Assembly (NCBI GenBank): GCA_019925095.2
Contig: CM034410.1
Span: forward strand, 14,366,436-14,430,435
Reading direction: 5' to 3'
DNA length: 64,000 bases
Origin: Dendrolimus kikuchii
Taxonomy: Eukaryota; Arthropoda; Insecta; Lepidoptera; Lasiocampidae
Positions 43,741-54,912 of the stretch are shown piece by piece (the first letter of the stretch is position 1; each line of letters starts with the position of its first letter). The notes under the pieces are model-generated. The model did not search any database. It was given only the letters and a program-made list of their open reading frames with translations, and was not told where the DNA came from. The translations under genes and the position numbers were made by a program.

Positions 43741-43983
43741 AACACACTCAAGCGCTCACACTTCCATACTATAAATATGTATTGAATAATGTTTCATTTT
43801 ATGTATATATAAATTATATGATCCCTGCGATACAGGCTTTGCCTAGTGCAGGGTTCTTTAGGAGCCATATCTCGCTCAGAACGTGACAACCAGGATAACG
43901 TAACTTAGCACAATCTTTTGTTATAGCTGTCATGTAATGAGAAGTTTGGTTAAATTTCTTCCGACTTTCGTACTGCTTATTTT

Positions 43984-44012
43984 ACTAGCTTTTGCCCACG
44001 GCTTCGCTCGCG
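43984..44012 (-). mobile_element. Helitron-like 3' terminus remnant
   Basis: ACTAGCTTTTGCCCACGGCT...TCGCTCGCG on the plus strand is the reverse complement of a CGCGAGCGAAG...AAAAGCTAGT terminus. The rest of the element is not identifiable. Confidence 0.45.
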
Positions 44013-44154
44013 TTATTGTAGTGTTAACAACGTTGGTTTCAAGTAGTGCCACCACACCACACTGTACTATTTTAATATTTGCGGGTAATTGGGTTTGCTA
44101 ATCGGATATAAAAGCGAGCAGGCGCATTGACTATAGATCGATTCGATTAGCTTA

Positions 44155-44513
44155 GGCGTGTTGCTGGAGAGTTTCTTCCGCCGCTTCTTCTCCTCCAGCT
44201 ATAACACGTTGCGAAGCGGTAGTAATGATAGACTAGGATCGGCTCCGCCGGCGGAGTCTATAATTGGTCCCCAAATAATCACTTCAGCCTGTTGGCTTAG
44301 CTCATTCAGCCTTTTACGGCTAAATCTCAATATAGAGTCAATCCCCCGCAGCGGTCGAGCCGAGGTCGAACCTCACAGGAGGTGCCTCCTCGAGTGCGCT
44401 GCTTCCGGACTGAACGCCTCCGCTCCCACGGAGTCGGGAAGCCCCCAAAGGCCGGTATCGCTGAAACAGCCATCTGCGGCTATTCAGCTGGGTCCAGCTC
44501 CAAAAAAAAAAAA
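44155..44513 (+). mobile_element. Poly(A)-ended GC-rich retroelement tail
   Basis: Starts with the GTGTTGCTGGAGAGTTTCTT block (also at 3383), continues with GC-rich sequence (CGGCTCCGCCGGCGGAGTC) and ends in CAGCTCC plus 12 A at 44502-44513. No supported frame. Confidence 0.55.
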
Positions 44514-45217
44514 ACAATAGATCATTGTCATTTTGAGTTTGATCGGTGCTGTACATATCATATTAGCTCTCCTAGGGTGGCTGATTATTGTGCGCGTATA
44601 ATAACTTATAGTTTAATTGTAAATTATTTCGTCATTCTTCGTTCTGAATTCAAATAAAACGGTTCTCAAAGTTCTACATGTTTCGTAATATATAAATCCG
44701 GGGCTGACAGTATAGATTGAGATCCCTGAGCGATCAGTAGGTTCTCAGTAGCGTGTCATGCTCTTTGAATACCCGCGTGCTTGTGGAGCTCTCCTTGTGA
44801 CACCTGGGCAGGTACCTGGTAAGAAAGGCAACTAAAAATAAGTGTTACTTAAAGTTAAATTTACATGTTTTGTAGAATATTATTCTAAAATAGTATCATA
44901 AGTGTCGAGACACTTTCCATGCACCAAAACTTTTGTCAGACGCTTTAAAGCTCCACAAAAAAATAAATGGACTTTACTTATTTTCACATGTCTGATTTTT
45001 AAATATGTTATTAAGGTGACTATTACAAAGTTACATTTCATTTGTCAGACAAATTGTAGTGGCCAAACATCCCCTAAACACAAAAATTAAATTATAGGTA
45101 GAATAAAATAGTAATAGACTCGGGCATATCTCGTTCGCCCGGGCTAAAGAAGGAGCAAAATAAAAAACACAAAATTTATTCAGCCGAGAGAATGAGCCCG
45201 AGAGCACTATTCGCACG
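44514..45217. other. Unassigned intronic sequence
   Basis: No gene or repeat recognised. Confidence 0.5.
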
Positions 45218-45229
45218 CATCTCAGAGTA

Positions 45230-45504
45230 CATACATACATAACTTCACGCCAGTTCCCTTGCGGGGTAGGCACGAACAGCAGAGTGCCATTTAGGCTTAT
45301 TCTTACACACCTCACTTGCCTCTTTGACATTCATAACTCTTGTCATGCAAACTCGTCTGTTCTTAAGGCTCTTGACATCACCTTCTGCTAGTACACGATC
45401 AATTTGATCATGGAAGGTGTGTCGTGGCCTTCCACGACTTCTGCATCCATCCACTTTTGCATTGTATATCTGTTTAGTCATTCTTTCATCATGCATTCTT
45501 TCCA
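45230..45504 (-). mobile_element. RTE LINE tail with 12-bp TSD
   Basis: CATCTCAGAGTA is found exactly at 45218-45229 and 45505-45516. The 86-codon C-terminal frame is open. Confidence 0.92.
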
Positions 45505-45718
45505 CATCTCAGAGTAAACTATTTAAATATTTTTAAAGTACTTACTGCTTTCGATTCAATATTTTTGTATCTCTATCGAAATAAGACGAACTTCATCATT
45601 AAAGTAATCATTGATTAATATTTAAGGAAATATTCTTTTTGCATATCTTCCGGAAAATAAATTCATTCGGCGCAATTTTGTTTCATGAAGAATTATTTTC
45701 ATCTCTATATCTCCTATC

Positions 45719-45942
45719 TCTATAAATATTATAAACGCGAAAGTTTGTAAAAATGGTTGTATGGATGTATGTTTGTTACTCTTTCACGCAAAAACTACTG
45801 AATGGATTTTGATGAAACTTCATAGTAATATAGCTTACACATCACAATAACGCATAGGATATAATTTATAAAGATATAGTGTGAATTATCCAAAATATAA
45901 CGTTTTCCATCACCACGCGGGTGAAACCGCGGGCGCAGCTAG
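45719..45942 (+). mobile_element. Compact Helitron-like element (TC...CTAG)
   Basis: About 224 bases: TCTATAAATATTATAAACGC at the start, the ACTACTGAATGGATTTTGAT block, then CACGCGGGTGAAACCGCGGG and the end GCAGCTAG before T. The GC-rich hairpin near the 3' end and lack of a duplication fit a non-autonomous Helitron. Confidence 0.65.
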
Positions 45943-45959
45943 TATTACTATACTATTAA

Positions 45960-45997
45960 TTGTCCCAACTGGTTGGTACCTTTACCAGTTGGAACAA
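45960..45997. repeat. 14-bp stem hairpin
   Basis: TTGTCCCAACTGGT (45960-45973) pairs with ACCAGTTGGAACAA (45984-45997), one mismatch, 10-base loop. Confidence 0.7.
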
Positions 45998-46068
45998 TTC
46001 CAACAAAAATCATTTTGTAATAAAAAAAAATTAACTATGATTAAGTAAAGAAAGTATTGGTTTATCTT

Positions 46069-46420
46069 TTAATCATCGTAATCGTCATCATAATCATTAG
46101 CATTTTCATCATTAGCCCAATCAGGATATTGTCCATTCGAGTCATCATCCTCATCATCATCATCTATGTTGTCGTTGCTGGCAGCTTCTTTAAAAATAGA
46201 TCAAAAAATTAGAAAACACAAAACTGCAAATTTCTTTTTTTTAACTTATAGTCAAAGTACAGTACCTGATTCTTGAAGGGATTCACTAACGTCTCGTGGT
46301 AATTAATTGGTCACCATCAAACCAATTAAAATAATACTGGTTTTCTTCTAAAGTCCATCCATTGTTTGTTTTCGTATCGTTCGTGTATGCAAAATTTCGT
46401 GACGATCTGTTTCGTACTTG
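46069..46420 (-). pseudogene. Coding-like remnant with an acidic C-terminus
   Basis: On the minus strand 46069-46187 reads EAASNDNIDDDDEDDDSNGQ and then YPDWANDENANDYDDDYDD before TAA. A 78-base intron-like gap (46188-46265; CAG|GTACTG donor, TTTAAAG acceptor) separates it from an upstream piece reading NDTKTNNGWTLEENQYYFNW, then FDGDQLI. The two pieces join only if one base is lost near 46300, and the upstream end is cut by a SINE-like insertion at 46441. An AATAAA lies about 60 bases past the stop. I cannot name the family. It could be the end of a real nested gene, a decayed copy, or chance. Confidence 0.35.
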
Positions 46421-46440
46421 AGGCTTGAATTGGCTGATAT

Positions 46441-46720
46441 TATTGTATGAGTTCAGGAGACAGGCAGACTGCCCACCTAATGGAAAGCGGTTACCGCCAC
46501 CTATATATAGACATTTGTGACACCAAAAGTGCTACCACTGTGCTGCCGCTTTCTAAAGGCAGCTTAAGTTTGTTATGGCGGTATACTCTAGACCAAGGGG
46601 TGGTAGCCATCCCGACGGGCAAATACCCTACCACCTGGCTGTGGGTTGTTTTGTCGCCCGTTACGACAGGCCGTCCGGCCGCATGAAATTGAATTCTTTC
46701 TTCGTCCCTGCACGGATAAA
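46441..46720 (-). mobile_element. SINE-like repeat, family S
   Basis: TTGTATGAGTTCAGGAGACA at the left to TTCGTCCCTGCACGGATAAA at the right, with an internal deletion near 46560. Confidence 0.75.
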
Positions 46721-46804
46721 ATTATGATAAATTTTTTGAACGAACATTTTTTTACTTGCTAGGACATAGCAATGTAATATACTAAGGCATAGCGACAATT
46801 TGGC

Positions 46805-46945
46805 GGAACGTACCGCGCGGAAAGTTAAGCTAAATACGCTCACAACGTTTTTTAAGTTACCTATGATGACACATCAGAGGAAATTCCGCGGAGTTCAGAT
46901 TAGCGCCGATCCTTCTGACGCCGAACTTTCCGCGCGGTAAGTTCC
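46805..46945. repeat. Inverted repeat GGAAC(G/T)TACCGCGCGGAAAGTT
   Basis: Arms 46805-46826 and 46924-46945 match at 21 of 22 positions. A third diverged copy (GGAACATACCGCACGGAAAG) is at 47442-47461. Confidence 0.7.
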
Positions 46946-46965
46946 TCAAATGTCTCGATAGGCTT

Positions 46966-47406
46966 TTTTTTTGTTTTTAAGGCGGGGGAAATGCTATTTA
47001 CGCACAATACCGGGTCCTTTGCAAGGGATTAGACCATAGTTGATAATGGAGGCTTTTCCCTTAATTTAAGGGGCAATCCAAACAGTAATCAACCGGCTTG
47101 TGTGGAGACTCCGAGAAGTTGCACGGGCAACAACCACTACCCACTAAAACCACCCTCCTGCCATGTGCCCCGCGCTTTTTATGTAGGAAAGGCTGAGACT
47201 TAGTAGTTACGCCCAGTCCGATCCAGCGCAAAAAGTGCTTGAATATGCTCCGGGAATCAGAACACATCCACTTCGTCAGCGGGGGTGATGAATCCTTTGC
47301 TCCCTTGATAGCTAAAGGCCACCCGAAGCGGTATTATTCAGGGTGGGAAGTCATGCGCATACCTGCGTCTCCGGATGCCAGCTAACCGCCGGCTTCCGCG
47401 TGGAGT
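46966..47406 (-). mobile_element. R1-like LINE 3' UTR (family 2) with 16-bp TSD
   Basis: Poly(A) as T-rich sequence at 46966-46978. ATGTCTCGATAGGCTT at 46950-46965 and ATGTGTCGATAGGCTT at 47407-47422 differ at one base. The body shares TGTGGAGACTCCGAG, ACCCACTAAAA and TAGTTACGCCCAGTC with the copies at 960 and 51281. Confidence 0.85.
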
Positions 47407-47463
47407 ATGTGTCGATAGGCTTAGTGCAACGACGCAGCTTCGGAACATACCGCACGGAAAGCT

Positions 47464-48071
47464 CTGTACGCGACGTAACACGGTGGCAATTCTGCTAATA
47501 TGTCATAGGTTATTTAACAAATATTGCGCGTCCATTTAGCCGAATGTTTTGCAGGTAAGGTAGAGTTGTCCGTTGTGTATTAACTGTAACACAATACAAA
47601 TGTATCTTGGGTATGTGCAGCGTGTACTTGTCTCTACAAGGGAAATGGCTTACAGTAGCAAGAAACATTTTATGTTCCGTATAAAAGCAGCTTCTGCGAA
47701 CTAAAAAAAAAAACATTTACACGCATAAAGAGTATGCTAATAATATGTACATAAAAATAAAGACGAAATTACATGGAAAAACGTAGGGTAATTTAAAATT
47801 AAACCCGCATTTTATGTTGCTAAATTTCAGAAAATGCAATTTTGCAAAGTTTCGGCCCATATTAAAAACCAATTAGGTTTCGCAAACGATCGAAATGAAA
47901 CGCGACTTGTAAAGCTTAGTTCACACAATTTTTATTGTACTTGACGAGTTGATCGACTGGTAGAATTAAGGATATTTATTATTTCTGAATTTATTAGTTT
48001 ACAAAATATAGAAGTTTTACCAAAATATAATGTAGGCGAAAATTTGGTGGATAAGGCCAAAATCTATATCC
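47464..48071. other. Unassigned intronic sequence
   Basis: No gene or repeat recognised. Confidence 0.5.
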
Positions 48072-48347
48072 TATCCGTGCATGAATGAAGAAAGAATACA
48101 ATTTCCTGCGGCCGGGCGGCTTGTCGTAAGAGACGACAAAACAACACACAGCCAGGTGGTCTAAAGTGTATCGCCATAACAACCTCGAGTTGTGTACCGG
48201 CATTAGTGACTAGGTTACAGTCTCCCTTAAGAGAGCAGCAGCGCATTTGTAGCACTTTTGGTGTTGCAAATGTCCATAGGCGATAGTAACCGCTTTAAAT
48301 CAGGTGGGCCGTCTGCCTGTCTGCTGAACTCCTGCAATAAAAAAAAT
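48072..48347 (+). mobile_element. SINE-like repeat, family S (internally deleted)
   Basis: From ATCCGTGCATGAATGAAG to CTGCTGAACTCCTGCAATAA. About 40 bases are missing after CAGCCAGGTGG. Confidence 0.8.
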
Positions 48348-48735
48348 CACAGGCGAGAGCTAAATGTATCGCTTATACTGGCTTGGCCACTTGTAAACAT
48401 AACTCAAAGCAGCCTTCCTTGGTCGACTAGTTGATCCCCCTAGAAATCGCTGCAATGACGTAATGGAGGCTGAAACCCGTGAGCTTCTTGTGGTCCGTAA
48501 TTGGCATCTTCAACCCAATTTATCGTTTTTAACCGTAGCATAGAGAATTATAATAAGTTTACCTTCTGACATATATTACCTTATGACAGTTGGCGTGTTA
48601 ACAGACAGTTGACTGCTTAGTTAAATATAGGAATATTACAGAATGTTTGTAGTATTAGATCTACCGAGGGACGTAAATAATATGACACGAAAACGGGTGG
48701 CCCGACCTACTTCCTAAATTCGTAACGGTACACTA

Positions 48736-49056
48736 TTTTTTATTTTTTTTTATTGCAGGAGTTCAGCAGACAGGCAGACGGCCCACTTAATGGAAAGCGG
48801 TTACCATCGCCTATGGACATTTGCAACACCAAAGGTGCTACAAATGCGCTGCTGCTCTCTTAAAGGAGACTGGAACCTGGTCACTAATGCCGGAACACAA
48901 CACAAGGTTGTTATGGCGGCATACTCTAGACCAGGGGTGGTCGCCATCCAGTCGAGCAAATACCCTACCACCTGGCTGTGGGTTCTTTAGTCGCCTCTTA
49001 CGACAGGCCGCCCGGCCGCAGGAAATTGTATTCTTCCTCCGTTCCTGCACGGATAA
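48736..49056 (-). mobile_element. SINE-like repeat, family S (complete)
   Basis: T-rich TATTGCAGGAGTTCAGCAGA at the left to GTTCCTGCACGGATAAAA at the right. Confidence 0.85.
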
Positions 49057-50190
49057 AAACACAACACTAACACTAACAGGCATATTCTCATTGAATTATA
49101 TTATTTGGACGTATATATTAAATTCTTCTTCAATAATATAGTATATATTACATTGTTATACAAGCTGCACCCGCGACTTATCCCGTGTTCAGTGTTCGTG
49201 TGAAATATTATTCATAATGTTATTGTTGAGATTAATAGAATACAGGTAGATTAGATTATACTTTGTGTTACAGCAAGATACAGTTCAAGAAATATAAGTA
49301 CAAAAAGCAATACGTTGTGTTATCACTAAAAGGAATTTGTTTCAACCTTAGGATGGATCAGAAAAGTTTGTGAAACATGTGGGTTTTTCAATATAACTAA
49401 GATAAAATTAATGTTTTGTATTTATATTTAATAAATGGGAAATAAAATATATATATAAAACTAAGACAAAACTACATGTATAGGTACATTCATTTTAGGG
49501 TTTTTTGGTAAATAAATTCAGACAATTGTTTATTAACACAAACACGTATAACACAGGTACAAATATAACCGAACACAACAAGTCCAAATGTAATGCAGAA
49601 GGTCGTAATTCAATAACACGCGCAAAGTCCGTCACTAATTAGATTACCGAATGTACACAAGTCTCGCCTTGATCGTGGTTCTCGCTTGACTGCCTCGTCC
49701 CTCCATCGGACCATCGCTTTATATTGCACACATGCAATATGTCCGTCCGGCCGCGTGAACTGAATTTCCTAGAATCAGTTTGTACTTTAAATCCGAACAC
49801 CTGGCTAATGATCACAATACAACAATAGGCTGTTTACTAATCACAAATTTTAAACGCAAAGTAAACAAAAGAAGTCCAAATGCCGAAAGGTAATGTGTTT
49901 TACAGGTACGCAGGTGTGAGTTTGTTTTTGTCGGGACCAGAGTCGTAACAATATACATAATTGATGTGGTAACGAGCGACATAGAAAACGCGCCGCTGTC
50001 GAATGGAACAATTTGCCGAAGTCTGTGTACCCTGATTGAAATAAACCAGTGTTTTTCAAGTCACGAGTGAATAGGCATCTACTTTGTGGCGTAGCTTGCC
50101 TTAGACGGACCCTGTATCAAAAGGTATTAGGGGGCCCAGAGGAAGGGTAAAGTTTTTTATAAAAGAAACAAAAAACGCTCGAATTGAATT
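49057..50190. other. Unassigned intronic sequence
   Basis: No supported gene. AT-rich to 49600, then moderate GC. Confidence 0.5.
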
Positions 50191-50198
50191 AAAATACG

Positions 50199-50575
50199 GA
50201 CCGCGTTCGTAATACCGAAGTAAGAAAGAGAGTTGGTCTGAAAGAGAGTGTCGGGGTGAAGGTAAAGAAAGGAATGCTCCGGTGGTTCGGGCATGTGGAA
50301 AGAATGCATGATGAAAGAATGACTAAACAGATATACAATGCAAAAGTGGATGGATGCAGAAGTCGTGGAAGGCCACGACACACCTTCCATGACCAAATTG
50401 ATCGTGTACTAGCGGAGGGTGACGTCAGGAGCCTTAAGAACAGACGAGTGTGCATGACAAGAGTTATGAATGTCAAAGAAGCAAGTGAGGTGTGTAAGAA
50501 TGGGCCTAAATGGCGCTCTGTTGTTCATGCCTACCCCGCAAAGAAACTGGCGTGAAGTTATGTATGTATGTATAT
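50199..50575 (+). mobile_element. RTE LINE tail
   Basis: From GGACCGCGTTCGTAATACCG to (ATGT)n. The open 99-codon frame ends YPAKKLA instead of YPARELA. Confidence 0.88.
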
Positions 50576-50804
50576 GATAGCCGTTTATGTTGATCCAGCA
50601 GTTATCCCAAAAATGTTATTAATCTATAAAAGATTGTGGATAACATTTTAAGAATTTTTGCTTACACACTTTCGGGGCCCCTGTAGCCTGGGGGCCCCGT
50701 ATCATTGATACGGCGGTAGCTATGCCCCTGTATCTACTAGGTAAGCGTGCTCCATCCTAGATCGCAACTTCACTTAACTCTCTTTTTTCTTTACCATATC
50801 CCAA

Positions 50805-51280
50805 TTATTCGGGGCCGGCACAATATGTCTTTTCCTTCCAATCTCCTCTATTCTGGCATACATCTTCTGTCACACCACAAATCATCATATTATCCATCAC
50901 ACAATCCATCCATCCTTTTTTTGGTCTTCCTTTACATTTGTACCCATCCATCTTGTAGTTTAACATTCTTTTTGTCACGTGACTTTCATCCCTCCTCATT
51001 ATATGCCCATGCCAACTTAATCTTCTTCCTCTCAATTTTTCAGTCACGGGTGCAACTTTCAAAGATTCCCTTATGTACTCATTTCCCACCTTATCCATTC
51101 TTATAACACCACACATCCATCTCAGCATTCTCATCTCATGGAGACGTTTGTGGTTTATCGCTTTAGTGGCCCAGCATTCCGACTCGTATAGCGTGACTGG
51201 TCGTATGACAGATTTATATGTTTGACCTTTTAGTTTCAGTGGCATTAGTTTGTCACACGTCACACCGGTTAATCGCATCT
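50805..51280 (-). pseudogene. BovB-like RTE reverse transcriptase C-terminus
   Basis: The frame reads MRLTGVTCDKLMPLKLKGQT, SVIRPVTLYESECWATK, EMRMLRWMCGVIRMDKVGNE, APVTEKLRGRRLSWHGHIMR, DGYKCKGRPKKGWMDCV and ends KEKTYCAGPE. The order ECWA...RMLRWMCG...GH..RR...G.RP.K.W.D is typical of the end of RTE/BovB-type polymerases. It is clearly distinct from the abundant RTE family of this window ([14 protein letters not shown]). Related tails are at 56688-56880 and 38853-38912. It is 5'-truncated and interrupted, hence dead. Confidence 0.8.
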
Positions 51281-51950
51281 TTTTTTTTTTGAGGCGAGGG
51301 AAAATCCTTAACCGATTTACGCACAATCTGGGCCGTTGCTAGGGGAACGACACGCGTCGGTCGGGGGCGATAACACTGCAGCAATAGTATGCTCTTTGCA
51401 GTGCTCCGTCCGCGATCGACGTCACAGAATAGTGTGGAGACTCCGAGCGTTGCTACACGAGCGAGCAACCCCAGTACCCACTAAAAACCCCCTCCTCCCT
51501 GTCGACCCTGCGCTTTTGTTTATGTTGGAAAAGCTGAGATTTAGAACATAGTTACACCCAGTCGATCTCGATCCAGTGCAATAAAGTGCCTGGAGTGTGC
51601 CCTGGGAGAACACACCCCACTTCGTTGTGCGGGGGTAGAAGGTCCTTTGCTCTCCTAGCAAGCTAAAGGCCCCCCGCGGTAAACGGAACCTAACTCAGGG
51701 AGGGAAGTAATGCGCGTACCTGCCTCTCCGGGTGCCAGCTGATGGCCGGCGACCTCGAGAAGACGCATTAGCACGCGCTGCAGGACTCCTCTCCCTATCG
51801 CGTTCTGCGGCCTCCTTGAGTGACATTACTGCCTCACTAAAAGTAACCGCAGCCCCCCAGTTGTCGCTGCTCTGCAGCATGGCCTTGACCAAGTCGCAGA
51901 GCGAATCGACCGGACCTACGTGCGTCTCAAGCTCGAAACGCTGCGGCGCC
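51281..51950 (-). mobile_element. R1-like LINE (family 2), 5'-truncated, 16-bp TSD, nested
   Basis: CCGGTTAATCGCATCT is present exactly at 51265-51280 and 51951-51966, with the T-run of the poly(A) tail at 51281-51290. The element carries the C-terminal polymerase frame (QRFELETHVGPVDSLCDLVK, EAVMSLKEAAERDRE) and about 400 bases of 3' UTR. It interrupts the BovB-like RTE copy. Confidence 0.92.
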
Positions 51951-51987
51951 CCGGTTAATCGCATCTTCACTTAACATCGGGTGAGAA

Positions 51988-52543
51988 TACATACATATAT
52001 ACATAACTTCACGCCAGTTCCCTTGCGGGGTAGGCACGAACAACAGAGTGCCATTTAGGCTTATTCTTACACACTTCACTTGCCTCTTTGACATTCATAA
52101 CTCTTGTCATGCAAGCTCGTCTGTTCTTAAGGCTCCTGACATTACCTTCTGCTAGTACACGATCAATATGATCATGGAAGGTGTGTCGTGGCCTTCCACG
52201 AGTTCTGCATCCATCCACTTTTGCATTGTATATCTGTTTAGTCATTCTTTCATCATGTATTCTTTCCACATGCCCGAACCACCGGAGCATTCCTTTCCTT
52301 ACCTTCACCCCGACACTCTCTTTCTTACTTCGGTATTACGAACGCGGTCCGCGAGCGTCACTCCGCAGATTTTGCGCAATGCTCGCATCTCGACCGCGTT
52401 TACTCTACTTTCATGCTCTCTCTTCCATACCCAACTCTCGCATCCATACGTGAGCGTAGGTACCAGCACCGCGTTGTGTACGGCGAGCTGGGCCTTCTGG
52501 CTGAGGTTCTTAGCGCCTAGAAGTTTACCTAATGCTACTGGTA
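51988..52543 (-). mobile_element. RTE LINE tail, longer copy
   Basis: About 185 codons of the C-terminal region from [20 protein letters not shown] onward. Sixteen bases between two CTCTCTTTC repeats are missing near 52320, so the frame is broken there. No duplication found. Confidence 0.88.
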
Positions 52544-52995
52544 AACACGAACTTATACCATAATAATAAAAAGACTGCAATTCCTTTTCTCCTGCTTCTT
52601 TTCCTACCGATGGTAATGTAAAAGGCTGGATAGTGAGATATAGAAGCCCCGCATTATTAAGTACGTATTATTTGGAACGTGGCGGTAGTAATCGGGTCGT
52701 GTTGTGTGTACGTGGCCTTAGATAGCCGTGGTTCCGATTGTTTCCGAGATACAGGATACCGGTTTGATTTATTCAAATTCATTATAATGATCTAATTTAT
52801 TCGTTTCGTTAAACAAATTATCGCCGAACGAGACGTAACTAAAGCCTGTGTGAATTAACATTGGCATTCTAATTTATGTTTATTGTTTATTTTTTTCTTT
52901 TTTATTGCTTTATTTAATCATTCGTGTAATTTGTTTACAGGAGATTAAGTGTTGAATCTATATACTACATATTATACTTTTTGAATGAATGTATT
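52544..52995. other. Unassigned intronic sequence
   Basis: No gene or repeat recognised. Confidence 0.5.
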
Positions 52996-52999
52996 TATT

Positions 53000-53490
53000 C
53001 AGGGCCTTGCTTATAATCGTTGCTTAAATATAAAGAAATTGCTGAGCAACTGATTGGTGAAAATACATACATACATACATAACTTCACGCCAGTTCCCTT
53101 GCGGGGTAGGCACGAACAACAGAGTGCCATTTAGGCTTATTCTTACACACCTCACTTGCCTCTTTGACATTCATAACTCTTGTCATGCAAGCTCGTCTGT
53201 TCTTAAGGCTTCTGACATCACCTTCTGCTAGTACACGATAAATTTGATCATGGAAGGTGTGTCGTGGCCTTGGTGAAAATCTTACCCATAAACTCCTCTT
53301 TAGTCGAATATTTTGGGTACAACCTACGTTAATAATTTAAATTTTCGTTTATCTGTGCTCATCTTAGGTCAACAATAGGTAATACACGTTTATAAGTGAA
53401 AAAAAACATATTAATTGATTAGGGTCTGATTCTGATTCTCTTACATAAGAGATGGCTAATCGTTTCTTAACGAGATTATTATAAGTAAGG
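53000..53490. repeat. Dispersed repeat Y, interrupted by an RTE insertion
   Basis: The flanks of the RTE copy at 53065-53270 join to give the same order as 22934-23215 (CTTGCTTATAATCGTT...CAACTGATT.GTGAAAAT...ACCCATAAACTCCTC...GAGATTATTATAAGT). Confidence 0.85.
53065..53270 (-). mobile_element. RTE LINE tail with 10-bp TSD inside repeat Y
   Basis: TGGTGAAAAT stands at 53055-53064 and 53271-53280. The copy at 22982-23005 represents the unoccupied site (GATTAGTGAAAATTTTACCC). Confidence 0.9.
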
Positions 53491-53950
53491 CCGTTAATGT
53501 GTACTATTTTCAGTAGTAGTTCATGGATTGATTTGAAATTTGTATGTAACGTTGCATTTAAATAGAAGATAATTCTTATATACTTAGTAGCAGCGTGACT
53601 TCGTTCGCGTTGCCATGACGACGATAATTCGTTGGTGAATTGCAGCAACAGCGCCAAAATAACGTGATTACGGTGCAACTGTTTTTTTTTTTTGCTATAT
53701 TCGTCTATCTTACAAAAACGACGTAATTTATCGAGATAAAAAGTATCCTAAGTGATGATCCGGGATATAAGCTAGCTCTGTGTCGAGTTTTTTTTTATTG
53801 CAAGAAAGAAAGAAAATATTTTATTTAGGACAAAAACTAAGTTAATATATATAGAAAAAGAAAAAACAAAATAATTCCTAAATTGGACCCAATCTCAGCA
53901 TAATGCTAGCCAACAAGGAGTAGCGCTGTTCTTCCGTTTGGGACCATAGA

Positions 53951-54250
53951 GTTTAGCAGATAGGCAGACGGCCCACTTGGTGGAAAGCGGTTACCATCGC
54001 CTATGGACATTTGCAACACCTAACGTGGGGTATTTGCGCGACTGGATGGCGACCACCCCTGTTCTAGAGTATGCCGCCATAACAACCTTGTGTTGTGTTC
54101 CGGTATTAGTGACCAGGTTCCAGTCTCCCTTAAAAGAGCAGCAGCGCATTTGTAGCACCTTTGGTATTACAAATGTCCATAGGCGATTGTAACCGCTTTC
54201 CATCTAGTGAGCCGTCTGCCTGTCTGCTGAACTCCTGCAATAAAAAAAAA
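53951..54250. mobile_element. Two family-S SINE-like pieces in inverted orientation
   Basis: 53951-54022 is the minus-strand 3' part. From 54027 to 54250 the plus-strand copy follows at once, ending CTCCTGCAATAAAAAAAAAG. The shared segment GGAAAGCGGTTACCATCGCC can fold on AGGCGATTGTAACCGCTTTC at 54181-54200. Confidence 0.8.
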
Positions 54251-54414
54251 GAAATTAATATATGCCAGAGGATTTTGTTGCTCTGATCAATCGCTTAAAC
54301 TCTAGTGTTTCCATTGAATATATCTAAAATGGGATTATCGCTAACCAGCTCATTGTACAGACTACACATTCTGCTCACTGGGTTGTAATAAGATGTATTA
54401 TTTTTACTGTACTG

Positions 54415-54472
54415 TCCCTACCCCTATAATTAGGAGGCCCGATCCCAGCAGTGGGACGTTTGTGGGCTCTTT
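54415..54472 (+). mobile_element. tRNA-derived SINE tail fragment
   Basis: TAGGAGGCCCGATCCCAGCA, GTGGGACG, TGGGCTC: the 3' end of the SINE at 37573. Confidence 0.7.
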
Positions 54473-54837
54473 CGATTTTTAGTTCTTTATTGTTTTATCA
54501 ATACGTATATAATTAATTGATCTCACTGACTGAAACATCAACGCATAGCCCAAAATACTGACCGAGGCCAGCACCGTGAACATTTGCATGCTGGTTCTTT
54601 CTATACTGTAAGTGTGCACTAAGAGAGAATTTTTGAGAACTCAACCCCTAAGGGGGTGAAAAATGGCTACCTTTTAACTTTTTTTTTTGTTCACTCAAAC
54701 TACGACTATTTTCAATGTACGCGAACTAAGCCGCGGGCGAGAATATATTCAAATTCAAAGGTTTTTGTTCCAAATACGTTCCACTGCAGAACACTTTTGA
54801 AGGTCATACATACAAGTTATAATTTTACTTTCTATTC

Positions 54838-54912
54838 TGTGTACACCGCTTCGGAACGTCTTATTGCTGTTAAGGAGAAGAAGCGACAAGAAACTCACCA
54901 GCAACACGTCTA
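54838..54912 (-). mobile_element. GTGTTGCTGG-family fragment
   Basis: GAGAAGAAGCGACAAGAAAC, then TCACCAGCAACACG, reverse complement of the block at 3383 and 44155. Confidence 0.55.

Larger units (their letters stand above)
50765..51975 (-). mobile_element. Second RTE (BovB-like) LINE 3' end, split by an R1-like insertion
   Basis: The minus-strand coding end and 3' UTR at 50765-51280 continue at 51951-51975 after the insert at 51281-51950. The sequence at the join, MRLTGVTCDKLMP, reads through once the insert is discounted. Confidence 0.8.

Noticed and set aside
43608..43886. 92-codon frame rich in His and Thr after the intact LINE
   Set aside because: It is the translated CA/AATC microsatellite tail.
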